The position numbers were made by a program, and so were the translations under genes. A model generated the notes under the pieces. The model had not been told where the DNA came from. It saw only the letters and a list, made by a program, of their open reading frames with translations, and made no database searches. Positions 10,246 to 22,794 of a stretch of DNA of 64,000 nucleotides are shown piece by piece. The stretch's first letter is position 1. The number at the start of each line of letters is the position of its first letter. This DNA is from Calamus simplicifolius (lineage: Eukaryota > Streptophyta > Magnoliopsida > Arecales > Arecaceae), in contig UESW01003829.1 of assembly GCA_900491605.1 (NCBI GenBank), positions 394,077-458,076 of the forward strand, given 5' to 3'.

Positions 10246-11216
10246 TGTTACCATCGGGATCCGTCCTCTAACTCGGGCGCAGTCGATCTCCTGGGGCGGA
10301 CCTGCACAGAAGTCCTCATGCGAGATGCATTGGGGGTGGCCTCCGCGGAAGACCCTCCGATGCTCAAGTCAGTGGGGGGAATCGGCGATCAACAGAAAAT
10401 GGGAAGGTGGATCTCTCCGGGGAGTCTCTCTAGAGCTCAAGAAAAAGGGGGAGCACCGACGAGCAGCTGGGGAGAGTGGGAGAGTGAGCGTGAGAGTGAG
10501 AGCATACCTGAGGGAATCTGGGAGTGTCATATTTATAGGTTGTCACCTGGATCTTGAGCGCCTTCTAGAAGGTTCGAAGGTTGTTAGGATATGGAGATGG
10601 ATCGAATCAGGCCGTTGTGGGGCCGTTGGGATCTGTATCTTGTTTGTTAAGGGATCGACGGCTAGGAGAGCTCCTTGATGGCTTGGGATCTGGTAGGTGC
10701 GTAGGTCCCAGGTAGCCGTATTAGGTTCTAGACCAATCTTCAACATAATTATTTGCCTGAGATGCTGTTACGATAGGTCTAGGCTCTCCTGCACCAGGTT
10801 CCGCGGGGGTGAGTATCGGATCATGGATCGCTCGGGAAAGACGAGCTACGGAAAGCTCGGGGAAGCCGAGCTACGGAAGCTCGGGGAGAACTGAGCTATG
10901 GAAGCCCGAAGAAAGTCGAGCTATGGAAGCCCGGAGAAAGCCGAGCAATGGGAGCCCGGAGAAAGCCAAGCAATAGAAGCTCGGAGAAAGCCGAGCAATG
11001 GGAGCCCGAAGAATGCCGAGCTATGGGAGCTCGGGGAAGCCGAGCTATGGGAAGCTCGGGGGAGACGAGCTATGGAAGCTCGGGGGAGCCGAGCTATGAA
11101 GGCTCGGGGGAGCCGAGCTACGGAAAGCTCGGGGACATCATGGCGGGCGAAGGGATGGGGTCGGTCTTAGCCTCCTCGCACGAATATTGATGCAATGATG
11201 ATTTTACCCCCCAACA
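10246..11216 (-). repeat. E1 5' LTR (971 bp)
   Basis: In plus orientation it starts TGTTACCATCGGGATCCG and ends TTTTACCCCCCAACA, so the LTR has TG...CA ends. It aligns with the E2 LTR 54310-55619 in the first 550 bp (shared ACTCGGGC, CCGCGGAAGACCCTCCGA, TCAAGTCAGTGGGG) and in the terminal 60 bp. A minus-strand TATAAATA is at 10530-10537, conserved in E2 at 54648-54655, and is the likely element promoter. The 5 bp after the LTR is ATGAG, the expected TSD, which cannot be paired because the 3' end is outside the window. Confidence 0.88.
10835..11140. repeat. LTR-internal tandem array (E1), 24-26-bp dyad units
   Basis: About twelve degenerate units of the form CCGAGCTATGG(A)AGC(T/C)CGG(A/G)G(A/G)A. 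Some units form a perfect 7-bp dyad (CCGAGCT...AGCTCGG); others have one mismatch. Homologous to the longer and more homogeneous array in the E2 LTR (54955-55548). Confidence 0.85.
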
Positions 11217-11497
11217 ATGAGCATAGAATAGTAATATGTTATTAAATCAAAGTTCAAAATAGATTTATGAAAAAATTGCTTGCTTAGCCTAAAGTAATTT
11301 ATAAAAAATATCTTAAGTGAAAACTGATTAGTAGATTACTTTGTAATACCTTAAGTCTCAAGAGGAGGATCAATATTGCTTGTATAAGGGATATTGGAGC
11401 ATCTTGAAATTATTAAGTATATAAATAAAATCGAATAACTTATAAATTATTGGGCATTCCGTCCGGATTTTCTTACGATATTAATCACCTAAATCTC

Positions 11498-11560
11498 TCT
11501 CTTTCTCTCTCTCTCTCTCCCACTCACTCACTCACTCAGTCACTCTCACTCTCTTTCTCT
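11498..11560. repeat. CT/CACT microsatellite
   Basis: Runs of CTCTCTCTCT and CACTCACTCACTC are visible. Likely ordinary simple sequence. Confidence 0.8.
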
Positions 11561-11614
11561 GCTTCTTATTTTAGTTTAATCAAGTTCTTTCGTGCCCTAT
11601 GATGAATATTTTAG

Positions 11615-11652
<38 letters not shown>

Positions 11653-11653
11653 C
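11615..11653. repeat. (ATT)n microsatellite
   Basis: About a dozen ATT repeats in a row. The overlapping poly-tyrosine ORF is an artefact. Confidence 0.9.
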
Positions 11654-11932
11654 ATTATGTTAAGGTTACGACTATTATTCTATCTTTTTGGGGGGAATGT
11701 GTGGGAGTATGGGGGAAAGCGGACCATGTTTTCTTGTCCCGTGAGGGCTGGTGGGTGATTTTTTTGTGCATTTGTTTATGTCTGTCACCTGCTACTCGGA
11801 CCGGTGTACGGGGTATTGCCGGATCCTTGCACCTGGTTACCGTAACCCAAGGCCTAAGCTGGGAAGGAAGGGAAAGACCGGAAAACGGGTTACTACTTTA
11901 GGGGAATCAGAGTATTTCGTTTCGTTTCGTTG

Positions 11933-12946
11933 GACTAGTCTAGGGTGTAGATAACTCGCGAGTAGCTTGAGATTGACTCGAAAAATACTCGAAATCGACT
12001 CGTTGCTTACGAGTCAAGCTCGAGCTCGAGCTATTCGAGTAAATTATCGAGCTGTGATTAGATCAAGCGATCAGCGGTTCAGTAGAGCTTTAAGATGAAA
12101 TTTAAAAAAGTGAAAAACAAACCGTCGTTCATCTCAGCTAGAAAATTAGGAAAATCAACGGTTACTCGTGAGTCCCTCGCCCTCCAAAATTCTCTTTTGC
12201 TAACCTAAATTAGGAAAACCAACTTTGCTAACCTGCTCCTGCTACAATAACCCAGTCAAAACTCGCATATAGTTATTAGTTTATTCCATCTTTGACGAGT
12301 CATCGATGAGATCACTATATTAACATTAATCTGCAATAACATCTGAATCACCAGATTCACAGAGTAAAAAAAGGCCATGACTGACGCCCAGTCGCCCACC
12401 GTCCCTTCATTGCCTTCTCCCCAAAACCCATCTTCCCTCTGTGGCATGAGTGCATGACTCTCGTCCCTCCCTTAGTGTCCCCAAAACCCATCTTCCCTCC
12501 GCGGTATGACCCTCGTGACCTCGTCCTTCCCACCGTGTCCCCAAAACCCATCTTTCCTCCACGACATGACTCTCATCCCTATGAACATCGAGAGGATAGA
12601 GCTCATCTCGAAGCAATAACGGGTAAGCCCTATCTCCATTAAGCCCTATCTTCATAAAGATAATGATAATCTTTGCCTTATATCTAATAGTGAGAGCTTC
12701 TTTAAATTTTTAGTTAAAAAATATTTTATTCTAATTTAATTTTTTCTAATTTTTATACAGAAATTCGAGCCGAGTCGAGTCGAGCTCGGGTACATCGAGT
12801 ATTTTATCGAGCTCGAGCTCGAGTTCGAAATAAAAAACTTGATCGAGTTCGAGTTAAGTTTCGAGCTTCAAATTTTAGAGTCGAGTCGAGCTCAAGCTTA
12901 GCACTGTATCGACCCGACTCGGCTCTATTACATTCCTAGACCAGTC
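11933..12946. mobile_element. non-autonomous hAT-like DNA transposon (998 bp) with TSDs
   Basis: The element 11941-12938 begins TAGGGTGTAGATAACTCG and its reverse complement begins TAGGAATGTAATAGAGCC, giving short imperfect terminal inverted repeats with the TAGGG-like start common in hAT elements. It is flanked by 8-bp direct repeats GACTAGTC (11933-11940) and GACCAGTC (12939-12946), one mismatch; 8-bp TSDs are typical of hAT. Both subterminal regions are packed with CGAG/CTCG words (CGAGCTCGAGCTCGAG), likely transposase-binding sites. No transposase ORF is present. The interior carries a 60-bp tandem repeat. Confidence 0.7.
12417..12580. repeat. 60-bp tandem repeat, about 2.7 copies, inside the hAT element
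   Basis: CCAAAACCCATCTTCC (third copy ...CTTTCC) starts at 12421, 12481 and 12541, exactly 60 bp apart. Each is followed by a TC-rich, CATGAC-containing segment. Confidence 0.88.
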
Positions 12947-13165
12947 AATGGTCCGGGATGGAGACCGGCATTTGGGTTTTGACCAGGGTCGCAGTGAGGA
13001 CAAGGGATGGGTCTGTCGGGTGGAACCTTGCGGTGGCGTACCGCCGTGGCAAGCGCGCATGACGCCCGCCATAAAGCGTCAAGCTTTGGTTCTAATAAAA
13101 TGGAGGCTGTTGCATTTATTTTGGTGTAAGAAAATCAAATGCTCTTGCTAAAGAAGGTGTCTTCC
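12947..13165. other. unassigned DNA between the hAT element and element A
   Basis: GC-rich at first, then AT-rich. An open frame at 12948-13151 has no recognisable domain. The sequence probably continued directly into 38594 before element A inserted, since CTTCC is duplicated at both A junctions. Confidence 0.45.
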
Positions 13166-13911
13166 TATTGACCTTTTTACCGTTTCAAAAAAAAAAAAAA
13201 AAGTAAAAAAAAAAAGTAACAAACCCATGCAAGCATTAAATGCCCGCGTGGGTAGGTGCTGGGCTCGCCCGAGTGTTCCGAATAAACCCATGCGAGCATT
13301 AAATGCTCACCCGAGCGTTCGGCGAGCATTCCGTGATTTTCGGAAATGCTTGAACGTTTGCTTTAACGGTTCACTTTTCTTTCCATTCTGAGAGGAATAG
13401 TAACAAGGCCTAACGGCCAAAAATATTATATATATAAATATATATATATATATGTATAGAATAAGGAAAAAAGAGAACAGAAAAGTAAGAAAATCCAAAT
13501 CCTAAAAGCTTTATTCAATTGTTGAAGATTCTGTTGCTGTAAGTGCTTGGAGTTGGGAATCTGTCTCAACAAGGAAGTCTATCTCAACAAGCTACTGATG
13601 GTAAAAGATTTATGTAACTATTTTTATTATTATATTTTTATTTAGGCATATGAAGTATCATTGGGTTTGCACCTCTACTCGATCGTACTCACGGTAGGAG
13701 GATCGGATCGAGTCGGGTCGTTATACCTTGGGGACAAATCACCAACAACTCGCACGAGGGGGCAAAAACTTGTCCTTAGGGCAGTGTCTAATACGCCTCG
13801 ACCAGTTTTATTCTTTTCAACTTTAGTTTATATTTTGAATTTAAATTTTAGATTAATTTTCTAGCATTTTCTAAAAAGGATTTTTGCAAAAGGAAAAGCA
13901 ATTTTCTAACA
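13166..13911 (+). repeat. Element A 5' LTR (746 bp)
   Basis: It aligns along its length with 37884-38588 and ends TTTTCTAACA. The first two bases are TA, where the 3' LTR has TG, so a terminal base is mutated. Differences include an extra AT-rich and A-rich length variation and a segment near 13265-13315 that repeats the nearby CATGC(G)AGCATTAAATGC words. A short TA microsatellite lies at about 13423-13455. Confidence 0.9.
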
Positions 13912-14302
13912 GCTAAGGACAAGTTTTCCTATCATTAGAAAGTGCTAAATTTTATTATAAGTAATTAAAAAAATTCTTATTTTTGATTCTGTGTAGAAGC
14001 CTTAGAATTTATTAAAAAAAAGTGTTTTGAATTTAAAATTTGAAATTTGAAATTCAAATTTTGAAATTTTTTTAAAAAAATTGAAACTCAAATTCAAATT
14101 TGAATTATTTGAGTTAATTTTTCCTTAGTGGTTTTATTATTATTGCAAATAGTTTCTAGATTTAATTCTTTTAAATTTAAATTTAAAATCTAGAAATATC
14201 TAAAAAATTACTAATTTAAAAAATTCAAATTATAAGGCTAAACCTTCAACTTTTTGGTTATGTAGAACGAATTAAGCAACCAACCAACCTTTTCAAAATG
14301 GG

Positions 14303-15586
14303 TTCGATGATCTTAGTGCAATCAAACATGAAAAATTTAATGGATCAGTCTTTAGGAGGTGGCAAAGTCAAGTGAAATACTGGCTTATCACTTTAGGCTT
14401 ATTTTCTGTCATAGAATTACCAGATCCCAAATCCAATACTCAACAAGGATCTTCTAGTATAGTTGATACTTCCTCTTCATCAACATCAAAAACACCCCAA
14501 GAAATAGATTTTCATTGTAGACATAGAATTTTAAGTACCCTATCTGATAATCTTTATGATGTCTACCTTCCTACTAAAACTGCTAAGGAACTTTGGGATG
14601 CCCTTGAGGCTGAATATGGGATGGTTGATGCTGGCCTAGATCGATTTACCATCTCAAAATTTTTAAAGTACATAATGGTAGATTCCAAACCCATTAGTAT
14701 TCAAATTCTTGAATTCCAAGATTTTCTTAGAAAGTCAGAGTTGACTGGCTGTAGTTTTTCTGAAAACTATAAGGTCCAAGCCTTAGTAGATGCCCTTCCA
14801 CCATCTTGGTCATCCTTTACTCGAGAGCTAATCCATAAGCAAGGTAACTTGACTCTAATAGAAGTGATTAACTCTATTAAGACTAAAGAAGAACACCGGC
14901 TTAAGCTCAATCAAAATCAAAAGACCGACGTTGGACCTAAAATCTATCTGACCGAGTCAAATCCAACTCCAAATCAATTCAAACCCAAGGAAAAGAATTT
15001 TAAGAAGAGGAAATTCCAATATAGATCCAACCAATCATACAAACCTTCTCAGAGCTGACCAAACCAGAACTGTTCGAATCAGAAGTCAAAGAATCATAAA
15101 GGCACATTTTGCTTTGTGTGCGGAAGGACAAATCATGTGGCGAAGGGCTGCTACCACCGAAAGACTGAACTATTGAGGAAATCATCTAAACCACAAGTTA
15201 ACATGGTTGAGAGTGGTGGTGCTGAGCCTTCTTTCAGGTCGGTAAATTCAAAATTCTTAATTAACTCAATCCAATCTTCTTGTGATTGGTGGCTTGATTC
15301 AGGAGCTAATGTTCATGTTTGTTTTGATCGCTCATGGTTCTCCACCTTTCAGGAATCAAGTGGAGGAGGTGTGACACTTGGAAATAATTCTTCAGCACAA
15401 GTGCTTGGGAAAGGTCAAGTGGATCTAAAGATGACATCTGAGAAGATCCTGGTCCTTTGTTAGTTCCTAGTATTAAAAGAAATTTGATTAGTGGATCTCT
15501 CCTTATATCTAGAGGATATAAAATTGTTCTAGAGTCAAATAAAGTTGTAATTACTCGTAATAATGAGTTTGTTAGTGAAGGCTTTG
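14303..15586 (+). pseudogene. Element A gag and protease, 5' part of the interrupted polyprotein
   Basis: The Gag frame (14303-15058) shows the copia Gag (UBN2-type) pattern: KFNGSVFRRW, LSDNLYDVY, AKELWDALEAEYG, LVDALPPSW. It ends at an in-frame stop at about 15056. The next frame has the CCHC knuckle CFVCGRTNHVAKGC near 15110-15150 and the protease active site WWLDSGANVHVC near 15287-15322. A frameshift near 15460 precedes VPSIKRNLISGSLL. The sequence is cut at 15586 by element B. No in-frame ATG was found upstream of 14303, where a TAA lies, so the start is lost. Confidence 0.85.
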
Positions 15587-16853
15587 TGATGGGGCACGAA
15601 AAAATTTGGTGGAATGAGGGGATGGTGATGTGTTCTAGGTGATTACCACCCTTAATGAACATTTGAGCCCAAGCTATGGCTAAATTCATGCATGGAAGAA
15701 ATGAAGAACATCAAACCGGAAGAAAAAATCCAAACGCCCTTGTGCAAGCTTCTTTCAAAGAAATAAAAAGATTAGAATCTAAAGGTATGGAAACCTTCAA
15801 ACTAAGTTAAGCTACCTTTAAAACTTCAGATCTAAAGGACCAAAAGGTTTTTTTTTTTTTTCCAACAATGAAGTAAGATCTTAAAGTGGAAGGGATGCAC
15901 TCAACACTCAAAGAATTGAGGGTTGGTTGACAAGATCTACACTCCTTACTTAAGAACTCACCTTGGCACTTGATCCTTGATGTGGCACCATCATCCTCAA
16001 CTCTAACCTCCTCAAGAGAACCTGCAAGTGATCAGAAGTAAGATCGTGGAGGCAAAGGAATTGAAGGAAATAAAAAAAAAAAATTCGAATAAGGAAAGGA
16101 AGGATTTGAAAAAAATTTGCTAGACTTGGATAGCACTTGTCCTTCTTCCTGAAACTCTTATGGAAACTTTGTAGAATGGATTAGTGTAGCAAGTTGGGCC
16201 TCTCACGCTCTCCCTCAAGGAGTGACCAAGATCTAAGACTAGGGAAACACAAGCTTCAACTCAAACCAAGAGCATCTCACCCTCTCCATACTCAAAGATG
16301 AACAAGGCACTTGGCAAAAGAAATCAAATAAACTTGATTTTATTTCTCAAACTTCATATCTACAAAGGGAAAGCTTGGCCTATTTATAGGCCAAAGGACT
16401 TCCAAAAATTTCAGCCCAAAAAACTAAAAGATCATAACAATCTAAGGATTAGTTATGATATAGCTAACTAATTACAATCAATCCCTAACAAATTTGGTCG
16501 CACAAGCTTCCATGTGGCACCTCCTTAGTTTGCCATGTGTCATCATCAGATACCTCCATGTGTCCTCCAAGATTTGACTTATAAGTTGCCATGTGTCATC
16601 ATTAGATACCTCCATGTGTCCCCCAAGATTTGACTTCCAAAAAGAAGACTTGATGTCTTGATAGCAGTGCTGACTCAAGGCAGGAAGTGTCGATACTTTG
16701 AGACTTGGCAGAAGTTGAAATTTTGCAGCTTGAGTTGCCACTTGAGAAATTGAAACTCTTGGCTCGAGTAAGTGGAACATGCGGAAAGTGGATTAACTAC
16801 AAAACCAAAGAGTGTCAGTCTGCAACCTTTTCTTCTTGCTGATGTCCCCATCA
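15587..16853 (-). repeat. Element B 3' LTR (1267 bp)
   Basis: It starts TGATGGGGCACGAAAAAA and ends GATGTCCCCATCA in plus orientation, and aligns with 22811-24074 over its whole length with scattered substitutions and small indels. A minus-strand TATA-like TATAAATAGG falls at about 16380-16390. The two LTRs look similar enough for a moderately recent insertion, but I did not compute the divergence. Confidence 0.92.
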
Positions 16854-19800
16854 ATTCTTCCCGGGTGAAAAAAACTCGACCCTGATGAGTATGGATCATT
16901 TTGGCTTTGGTAATATTCAAGCAGATCTGGATCGATCCTTTGCAGTTCTTCTTGAGTGATCCATGAGTCTTCATAATCAGGTCTACCTTGCCAATGGATC
17001 AAGTAGTGTTGATAGTCTTTATTTCGGGTAGTGACAATCTTGTCATCTAATATCCGTTCAATTCTTTCTCGCTTTGTGGCTGGTGGACACTCTGGGATTG
17101 GTTCACTCTCAAAGGATGGATCAGGTCCCAAAAACTCACTGGGATTCGTTGTTGGTTCCTTGTATTCTACTAGATTTGAAATATTAAAGGTGGAACTAAT
17201 ATCAAAGTCAGAAGGTAGGTCCAGTATATAAGCATTAGGTCCAATTCTTTTTATTATTTTGAAAGGACCTGCACCACAGGCGTGTAGTTTCTTCATAGTT
17301 CCCTTTGGAAACTATTTAGGTCTGAGCCTTATCATGACAAAGTCTCCTACATGAAATTCTTTTGCTCTTCTATGGGAATTAGCCATATGCTTGTAACTCT
17401 CATTGCTTATACGGATTTTCTTGCTAATTTCTTTGTGTAAATCCCTAATGTGTTGTGCATATGACTCAGCAGACTCTGATGTTTGTACATGCATGGGCAA
17501 TGGAATGAGGTCTATTGGCTTTCTTGGTTTGTACCCATGAATAATTTCAAAAGGACTTTTTCCAGTGGATCTGTTAATTGAACTATTATAGGCAAACTCT
17601 ATACGTGGCAGTAAAAGGTCCCAATTTCCAGTATGTTTTCCCACTAAACATCTCAACATATTTCCAAGACTTCTATTTACAACTTCTGTTTGACCATTAG
17701 TTTGGGGGTGATTAGTTGTAGAAAAGTTTAACTTGATTCCTAGCTGGTGCCATAGGGTTTTCCAAAAGTAACTGGTGAACTTAACATCCCTATCAGACAC
17801 GATGGTTTTAGTAACCCATGTAATCTAACCACTTCATCTAGAAATAACTTGGCCACTTTTGATGCATCGAAGGTCTGTGAACAAGGCAGAAAATGTGCCA
17901 TTTTAGAAAATCTATCGACTACCACAAAGATGGAATCGTGTCTCCTTAAGGTCTTTGGTAGTCCCAACACAAAGTCCATACTGATGTCTTGCCAAGGTCG
18001 ATTAGGGACAGGTAAAGGGGTGTATAGTCCAGTGTTTTGTTTTTGCATTTTAGCAACAGCACATGTCCTACACTGGGCTACGACTTGGGCAACATTTCAT
18101 TTTAAGCTGGGCCAAAAGAATTGTTCCTCCAAAGCTAGAATAGTTTTATTCCTTCTGAAATGGCCTGCTAAACCTCCAGAATGGATTTCCCAAATCAAGA
18201 ATTCCCTAATTGAGGTTCGGGGAATACAAAACTTATCTCCTTTAAAAAGGAACCCATCATGAAGAGTAAAGTCTTTGTATTCTCTAGAAGGCCTTAGACT
18301 GACATATTCAAAAATCTCACTAAAGTCAGGGCAACTTTTATACTCTTCCTTCAACTTATCAAATCCTGTGACTTCAGTACTTACGGACATCAAGAGCATA
18401 GAACGTCGACTTAAAGCATCGACAACTTATTGTCAGAACCAGCACGGTGTTTTAGAACAAAGGTATAAGCTTAGATGTACTCTACCCATTTTCCATGCCT
18501 AGGGCTTAACTTCTTTTGGGAGCTAAGGAATCGGAGGGCTTCATGATCGGAAAATAGAACAAACTCCTGTGGTAACAAGTAATGTCTCCAATATTTCAAA
18601 GCCTGAACTACCACATATAACTCCTTGTCATAGGTAGAATATCTCAACTTTGCGCCATTTAGTTTCTCGCTAAAAAAAGCTACCGGATGGTTCTCTTGAC
18701 TTAAAACTCCACCAATTCCAATCCCAGAGGCATCACAAGCAACCTCAAAAACTTTAGAGAAGTCAGGCAACCTTAGGATTGATGCTTGTGTCATTCTTCC
18801 TTTAATCTCAAGGAAGGCTTTATTGGCTTGTTTGGTCCATTCAAAATTTTCTTTCTTAAGACAATCCGTGATTGGAGCAACAATGGTGCTAAACCCTTGG
18901 ATGAATCTCCTATAGAAGGTGGCAAGACCGTGGAAGCTACGGACATCATGTATGTTCTTGGGTTCGGGCCACTCGACTATGGACTTAATTTTCTCGGGAT
19001 TTGCAGAAACACCATCAGTAGTAACAATGAACCCTAGAAAGGTTACTATGTTAGTCATGAATTCGCACTTCTTCAGATTGGCATATAGATTTTCCTTTCT
19101 AAGGGTGTAACAGACTTGTCTAAGATGATCTAAATGGTCTTCCCTAGTCTTACTATAGATGAGGATGTCATCAAAATATACTACAACAAATTTTTCCATG
19201 AAAGGTCTTAAAACTTGAGTCATGATCCTCATAAATATACTAGGGGCACTTGATAGACCAACGGGCATAACCAACCACTCATAAAGACCATCCTTAGTTT
19301 TGAATGTAGTTTTCTACTCATCTCCAGGTTTGATCCTAACCTGGTGATAACCACTCTTAAGATCAATCTTGGAAAATATAGTGGCTTCGGTCATCATGTC
19401 AAGCATATCGTCAAGGCGAGGGATAGGAAATCGATACTTGACCGTAATTTTGTTGATGGCATGACTATCGATGCACATTCTCCAAGTGCCATCCTTCTTC
19501 GGGGTCAGTAGGCAGGTACTGCACAAGGACTTAAACTCTTCCTAATAAACTTTTTCTAGAGGAGATCTCCAACTTGTCTTTGTAGCTCAGCGTGCTCAGT
19601 AGGATTCATTCTATAGTAAGGTAGGTTAGGCAAGGTGGCTCCTGGGACTAGATCAATTGTATGTTGAATATCCCTAAGTGGGGGCAGGTGATTGGGTAAA
19701 TCTTTTGGGAATACATCCTTAAAGTCTTCTAAGATCTTTGTGACTTCTTGAGGTGGTTCCTTAGGATCTTCATTCCGACTTTCTTTAAGTGCCAAAATCC

Positions 19801-21536
19801 ACATAGGTGATCCTTCATTGATTTCTTTCTCTATTTCCTTGACACTGATCAAATTCAGATCTTGTTTCTTCTCTTCCAAATCACTAGACCCTTTCTTGAT
19901 ATTGTCCTTAGGTGGGGTTGAGTTAATGATAAGCTTTTTCCCTAGATGGTTGAAAGCACAAGAATTGGATTGACCATATAAAGTTGCATCATGATCATAC
20001 AACCAAGGTCTACCCAAAATGATGCTACTTACTCCCATGGGTAGTACATCGCACCAGACTAGTTCATGATAGGATTGGATTTGAATGGGAACTTGACATC
20101 TGGATTTAATGGGAATGGATGTTGAATCTATCCAAGAAACTTTGTATGGATTGGGATGGGGAACATGGGTCAAGCTTAAATTCTTAATGGCTTTCGTGGA
20201 AATAGCATTCACACAACTCCCATTGTCTATAATGATTTTATAAACCTTCTCCCCTATCTTAACAAATGTTTAGAGTATATTAGTTCTTCTCCAATCCTCC
20301 TTTTCCTTTGTTTGGGTCAAAATTCTAACAACACCCAAAGTCTCATCATAATCAATCTCTTCTTCCTCTTCATCATATTCATTGATCAGATTTGATTCAG
20401 CCTCATATACCTTTTTTTTAACTCTTTAGTATCTTCAGGGTCCTCTTCAGCTAGTTCTCCTATGTGTAGAGAACGGGCAGGGCATTGGTTGGCATAGTGT
20501 CCCTTCCTGTTACATTTAAAACAATGGACATTCAGGTTGTTACTCTTTTGAACTACAGGGGCCTTACCCTTGTCACTCATTTGACCGGATGGGATAGTAG
20601 GAGTGGGGTGATTTGGTCGTATTTGGTTGAACTCTGGTTTCTAAGTAGGGGTGCTAATCTTACTTAGTTCGGGTCTTCTGACTATTGGCCCCTTTGAAAC
20701 CTCTCACAATCTCTGGCTATTTGATAGGCTTGGTCTAGGTTAGTGATTTCTCTTAGAAATAATTCCTTTTGAATTTCTTCACGCAAACCGGCTCTAAACC
20801 TAGATAATGTTACAGCTTCTGATTCATCAATGTTACACCTCATCACAAACTCATCAAACTTGGTAATATATTCAGACACAGTCTTATTGCCCTGGTATAA
20901 TCTTTGCCACTAATCTAATAGTCTTTGGTGATAGGACATAGGGACATACTTTTCCTAAGCTTGATTTTCATAGCTCTCCAAGTAGTTATGGGCATGTCTC
21001 CTCTTTCCTAAGCATTCGCCCGATATTCTCCCAGTATAACCTAGCCTGGCGGACTAACCTCAGTTTGGCAAACTTATACTTTCTCTCCTCGGTCATCTCA
21101 TACCATTCAAAATATTGATCCATTTCTCCCTCCCAATCAACATAAGCTTTAGGGTCTAGGCTTCCATCAAAGATAGGAGCCTCTAATCGAATGTTCTCAT
21201 GGCTCTTTCATCTTGATCTAAGTAATCCTGGTGAGGTTGCCTAGGGATACGATCAGGAGTAAAGTCAGGCCGAAGGACTCGATGGGCTTCTTCCATGAAA
21301 TCAGGATCAAGTCTCCTTGGATTGTATTCAGGGATGTGCACATGATATTGGGCTCTTGGACCTCGAGGAATTGACCTAGATGATTCAGGTTCGATGGGGA
21401 TCCTTTGAGGCTCTTCAAGGGTCTCAACTCTATCTTTTACTTAACCTAATTCTTTATTGATTTGCCCTAATTGCTCAGTTACAGTATCTAACTTTTCAGT
21501 TAGGGTCCTCATAAAGAGTTTAAGATTAGGATCCAT
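16793..21536 (-). pseudogene. Element B gag-pol with chromodomain, degraded
   Basis: Gag probably starts at ATG 21536-21534 (MDPNLKLFMRTL). It has capsid-like helices at 20682-20879 and a CCHC knuckle CFKCNRKGHYANQC near 20470-20530. A protease-like region is 19556-20212. RT spans about 18900-19526 (MCIDSHAINKI, FSKIDLKSGYHQ, VVYFDDILIYSK), and RNase H follows with FEVACDASGIGIGGVLSQ. The integrase zinc-binding region is near 18097-18200, and its core is at 17312-18048 (FVLGLPKT, VVVDRFSKMAHF). A chromodomain lies in 16793-17296 (RILDDKI..., YLIHWQGRPDYEDSWI). Multiple stops and frameshifts separate these pieces. The final frame continues through the PPT about 60 nt into the 3' LTR. Confidence 0.88.
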
Positions 21537-22794
21537 AGGTACAAACCAAGAAAGATATAACTTTTGACCTATAAAACAAGAAGTACAAACCTAGCTTCTA
21601 GGGCTCCTAAACCTAGAAGTTCAAAATACAAGACTTGACTAGGTACTAGTTAAGGATGCAATTATCTTTGTTACTGGCTAGGTAAGAGGTGGGAATGCGG
21701 GAGGCCCCCTTGCTTTCGTAAGGACCCAATTAAAGAACCGCAAGTCCACTTAAGGCATTTGCCATTAGACCTCTAGTCTTAGACACCAGTCTAAGAATAA
21801 TTACAAACTCAAATAGTGCTTTGTCTCCTCTTGCACTTGAACCCGACTTGTTGGTGTCCTTAATTTAGGTGCATACTTGATTTTAATTAAGGCTTAGGTC
21901 AATGCATAATGAGGATGGTTGTTGTGGGCTAAGGAAAGGTTATTAACTCCTCCCCTTATGCTATATTGAATGCCCTTAAGATGTTTATTTATATGGATGC
22001 ACACAATTTTAGTAATTAACTAGCACAATCGACTAGACTTAGTACAATTAAGTAAAATTTAATCTAATTTTAAAATTTAGCAAATGCAAACTTAAATTAA
22101 GAAATTAAAATCATGAAGTCTAGATTTCAGAAGCTATTTTTTTTAATTTTAAAATTTAGATTAAAATTTCATTCTTGGAGGTAAAAGTGGTTAAATAAAA
22201 TTTGCAGCTTCTAACTAACCTTCAACTAACCTGGTTTTAAAATTTGAAATTTAAAGTTTTAAATTTTTAAAAATTCAAAATAAAAATTGAATTAGTTAGA
22301 TCTCAGAGTAAAAATCCTAGATTTTGAAATTTGAATTCAATTTTTTTTAAAAAATTTGGTTGAGGAAGTTGTTATGATAGTAGTTGCTAGAAGATTCTAG
22401 AAGCTTAACAAACTCTCTACTACCTATTTCAAAATTCAAATTTTAAATTTAAAAACCCCTCTAAATTCAAACTTTAAGTGAAAAATAACAGAATTTGAAG
22501 TCTAAATCTCAGGTCTCAAATTAAAAATTATTTTTTATTTTTTTAAAATCAAATTTAATGGAGGGAACCAAAACAGTCTTCCAGAAAACAACCTAAGAAC
22601 TCAAATTTTTTTATTCCAAAACTCTAAAATATTTTTTTTAATTTTAGATTTCAGAAGCTAAAGTCCTAAAGTGTAGAAAATGAATTTTTAATTATTTTTT
22701 AACCCTTAAAAAATTAGAAAAAAATTCATGGAAATCTCGGACTAAAACTAGAACAGAAATTCCAGCAACTTACAAGCTTAACTTAGAGAACCAA
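21537..22794. other. Element B untranslated leader
   Basis: About 1.25 kb lies between the PBS and the gag start. The half nearer the LTR is extremely AT-rich, with many AAATTTAAAATTT-like words. No ORF or conserved motif was recognised. Confidence 0.6.

Larger units (their letters stand above)
1..11216 (-). mobile_element. E1: Tat-lineage Ty3/gypsy LTR retrotransposon, 5' LTR plus interior, 3' LTR off window
   Basis: Gag, protease, RT, two RNase H regions and integrase are read on the minus strand in gypsy order between 10160 and 4786. The 5' LTR is 10246-11216, followed by a primer-binding-like site at 10224-10242. Two RNase H regions after RT, the second of the archaeal-like type, are the recognised hallmark of the Tat lineage. 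The 3' region (1-4785) is unusually long and carries tandem arrays and plus-strand (antisense) transcription units. Its organisation is repeated in E2 (54310-64000). By comparison with E2, whose pol end lies about 7.9 kb from its LTR, the missing 3' LTR of E1 should lie about 3 kb left of the window. Several in-frame stops and frameshifts make E1 non-autonomous. Confidence 0.88.
11217..11940. other. unassigned AT-rich DNA with simple repeats
   Basis: No coding signal was recognised. It contains a CT-rich microsatellite at about 11498-11560, including CACT repeats, and an (ATT)n tract at about 11615-11653. The last 240 bp become GC-rich and may be a remnant of an older sequence into which the hAT element inserted, since that base composition resumes after 12947. 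Confidence 0.5.

Noticed and set aside
12948..13151. Possible host gene exon
   Set aside because: No recognisable domain, no splice context, and base composition changes abruptly; left as unassigned.
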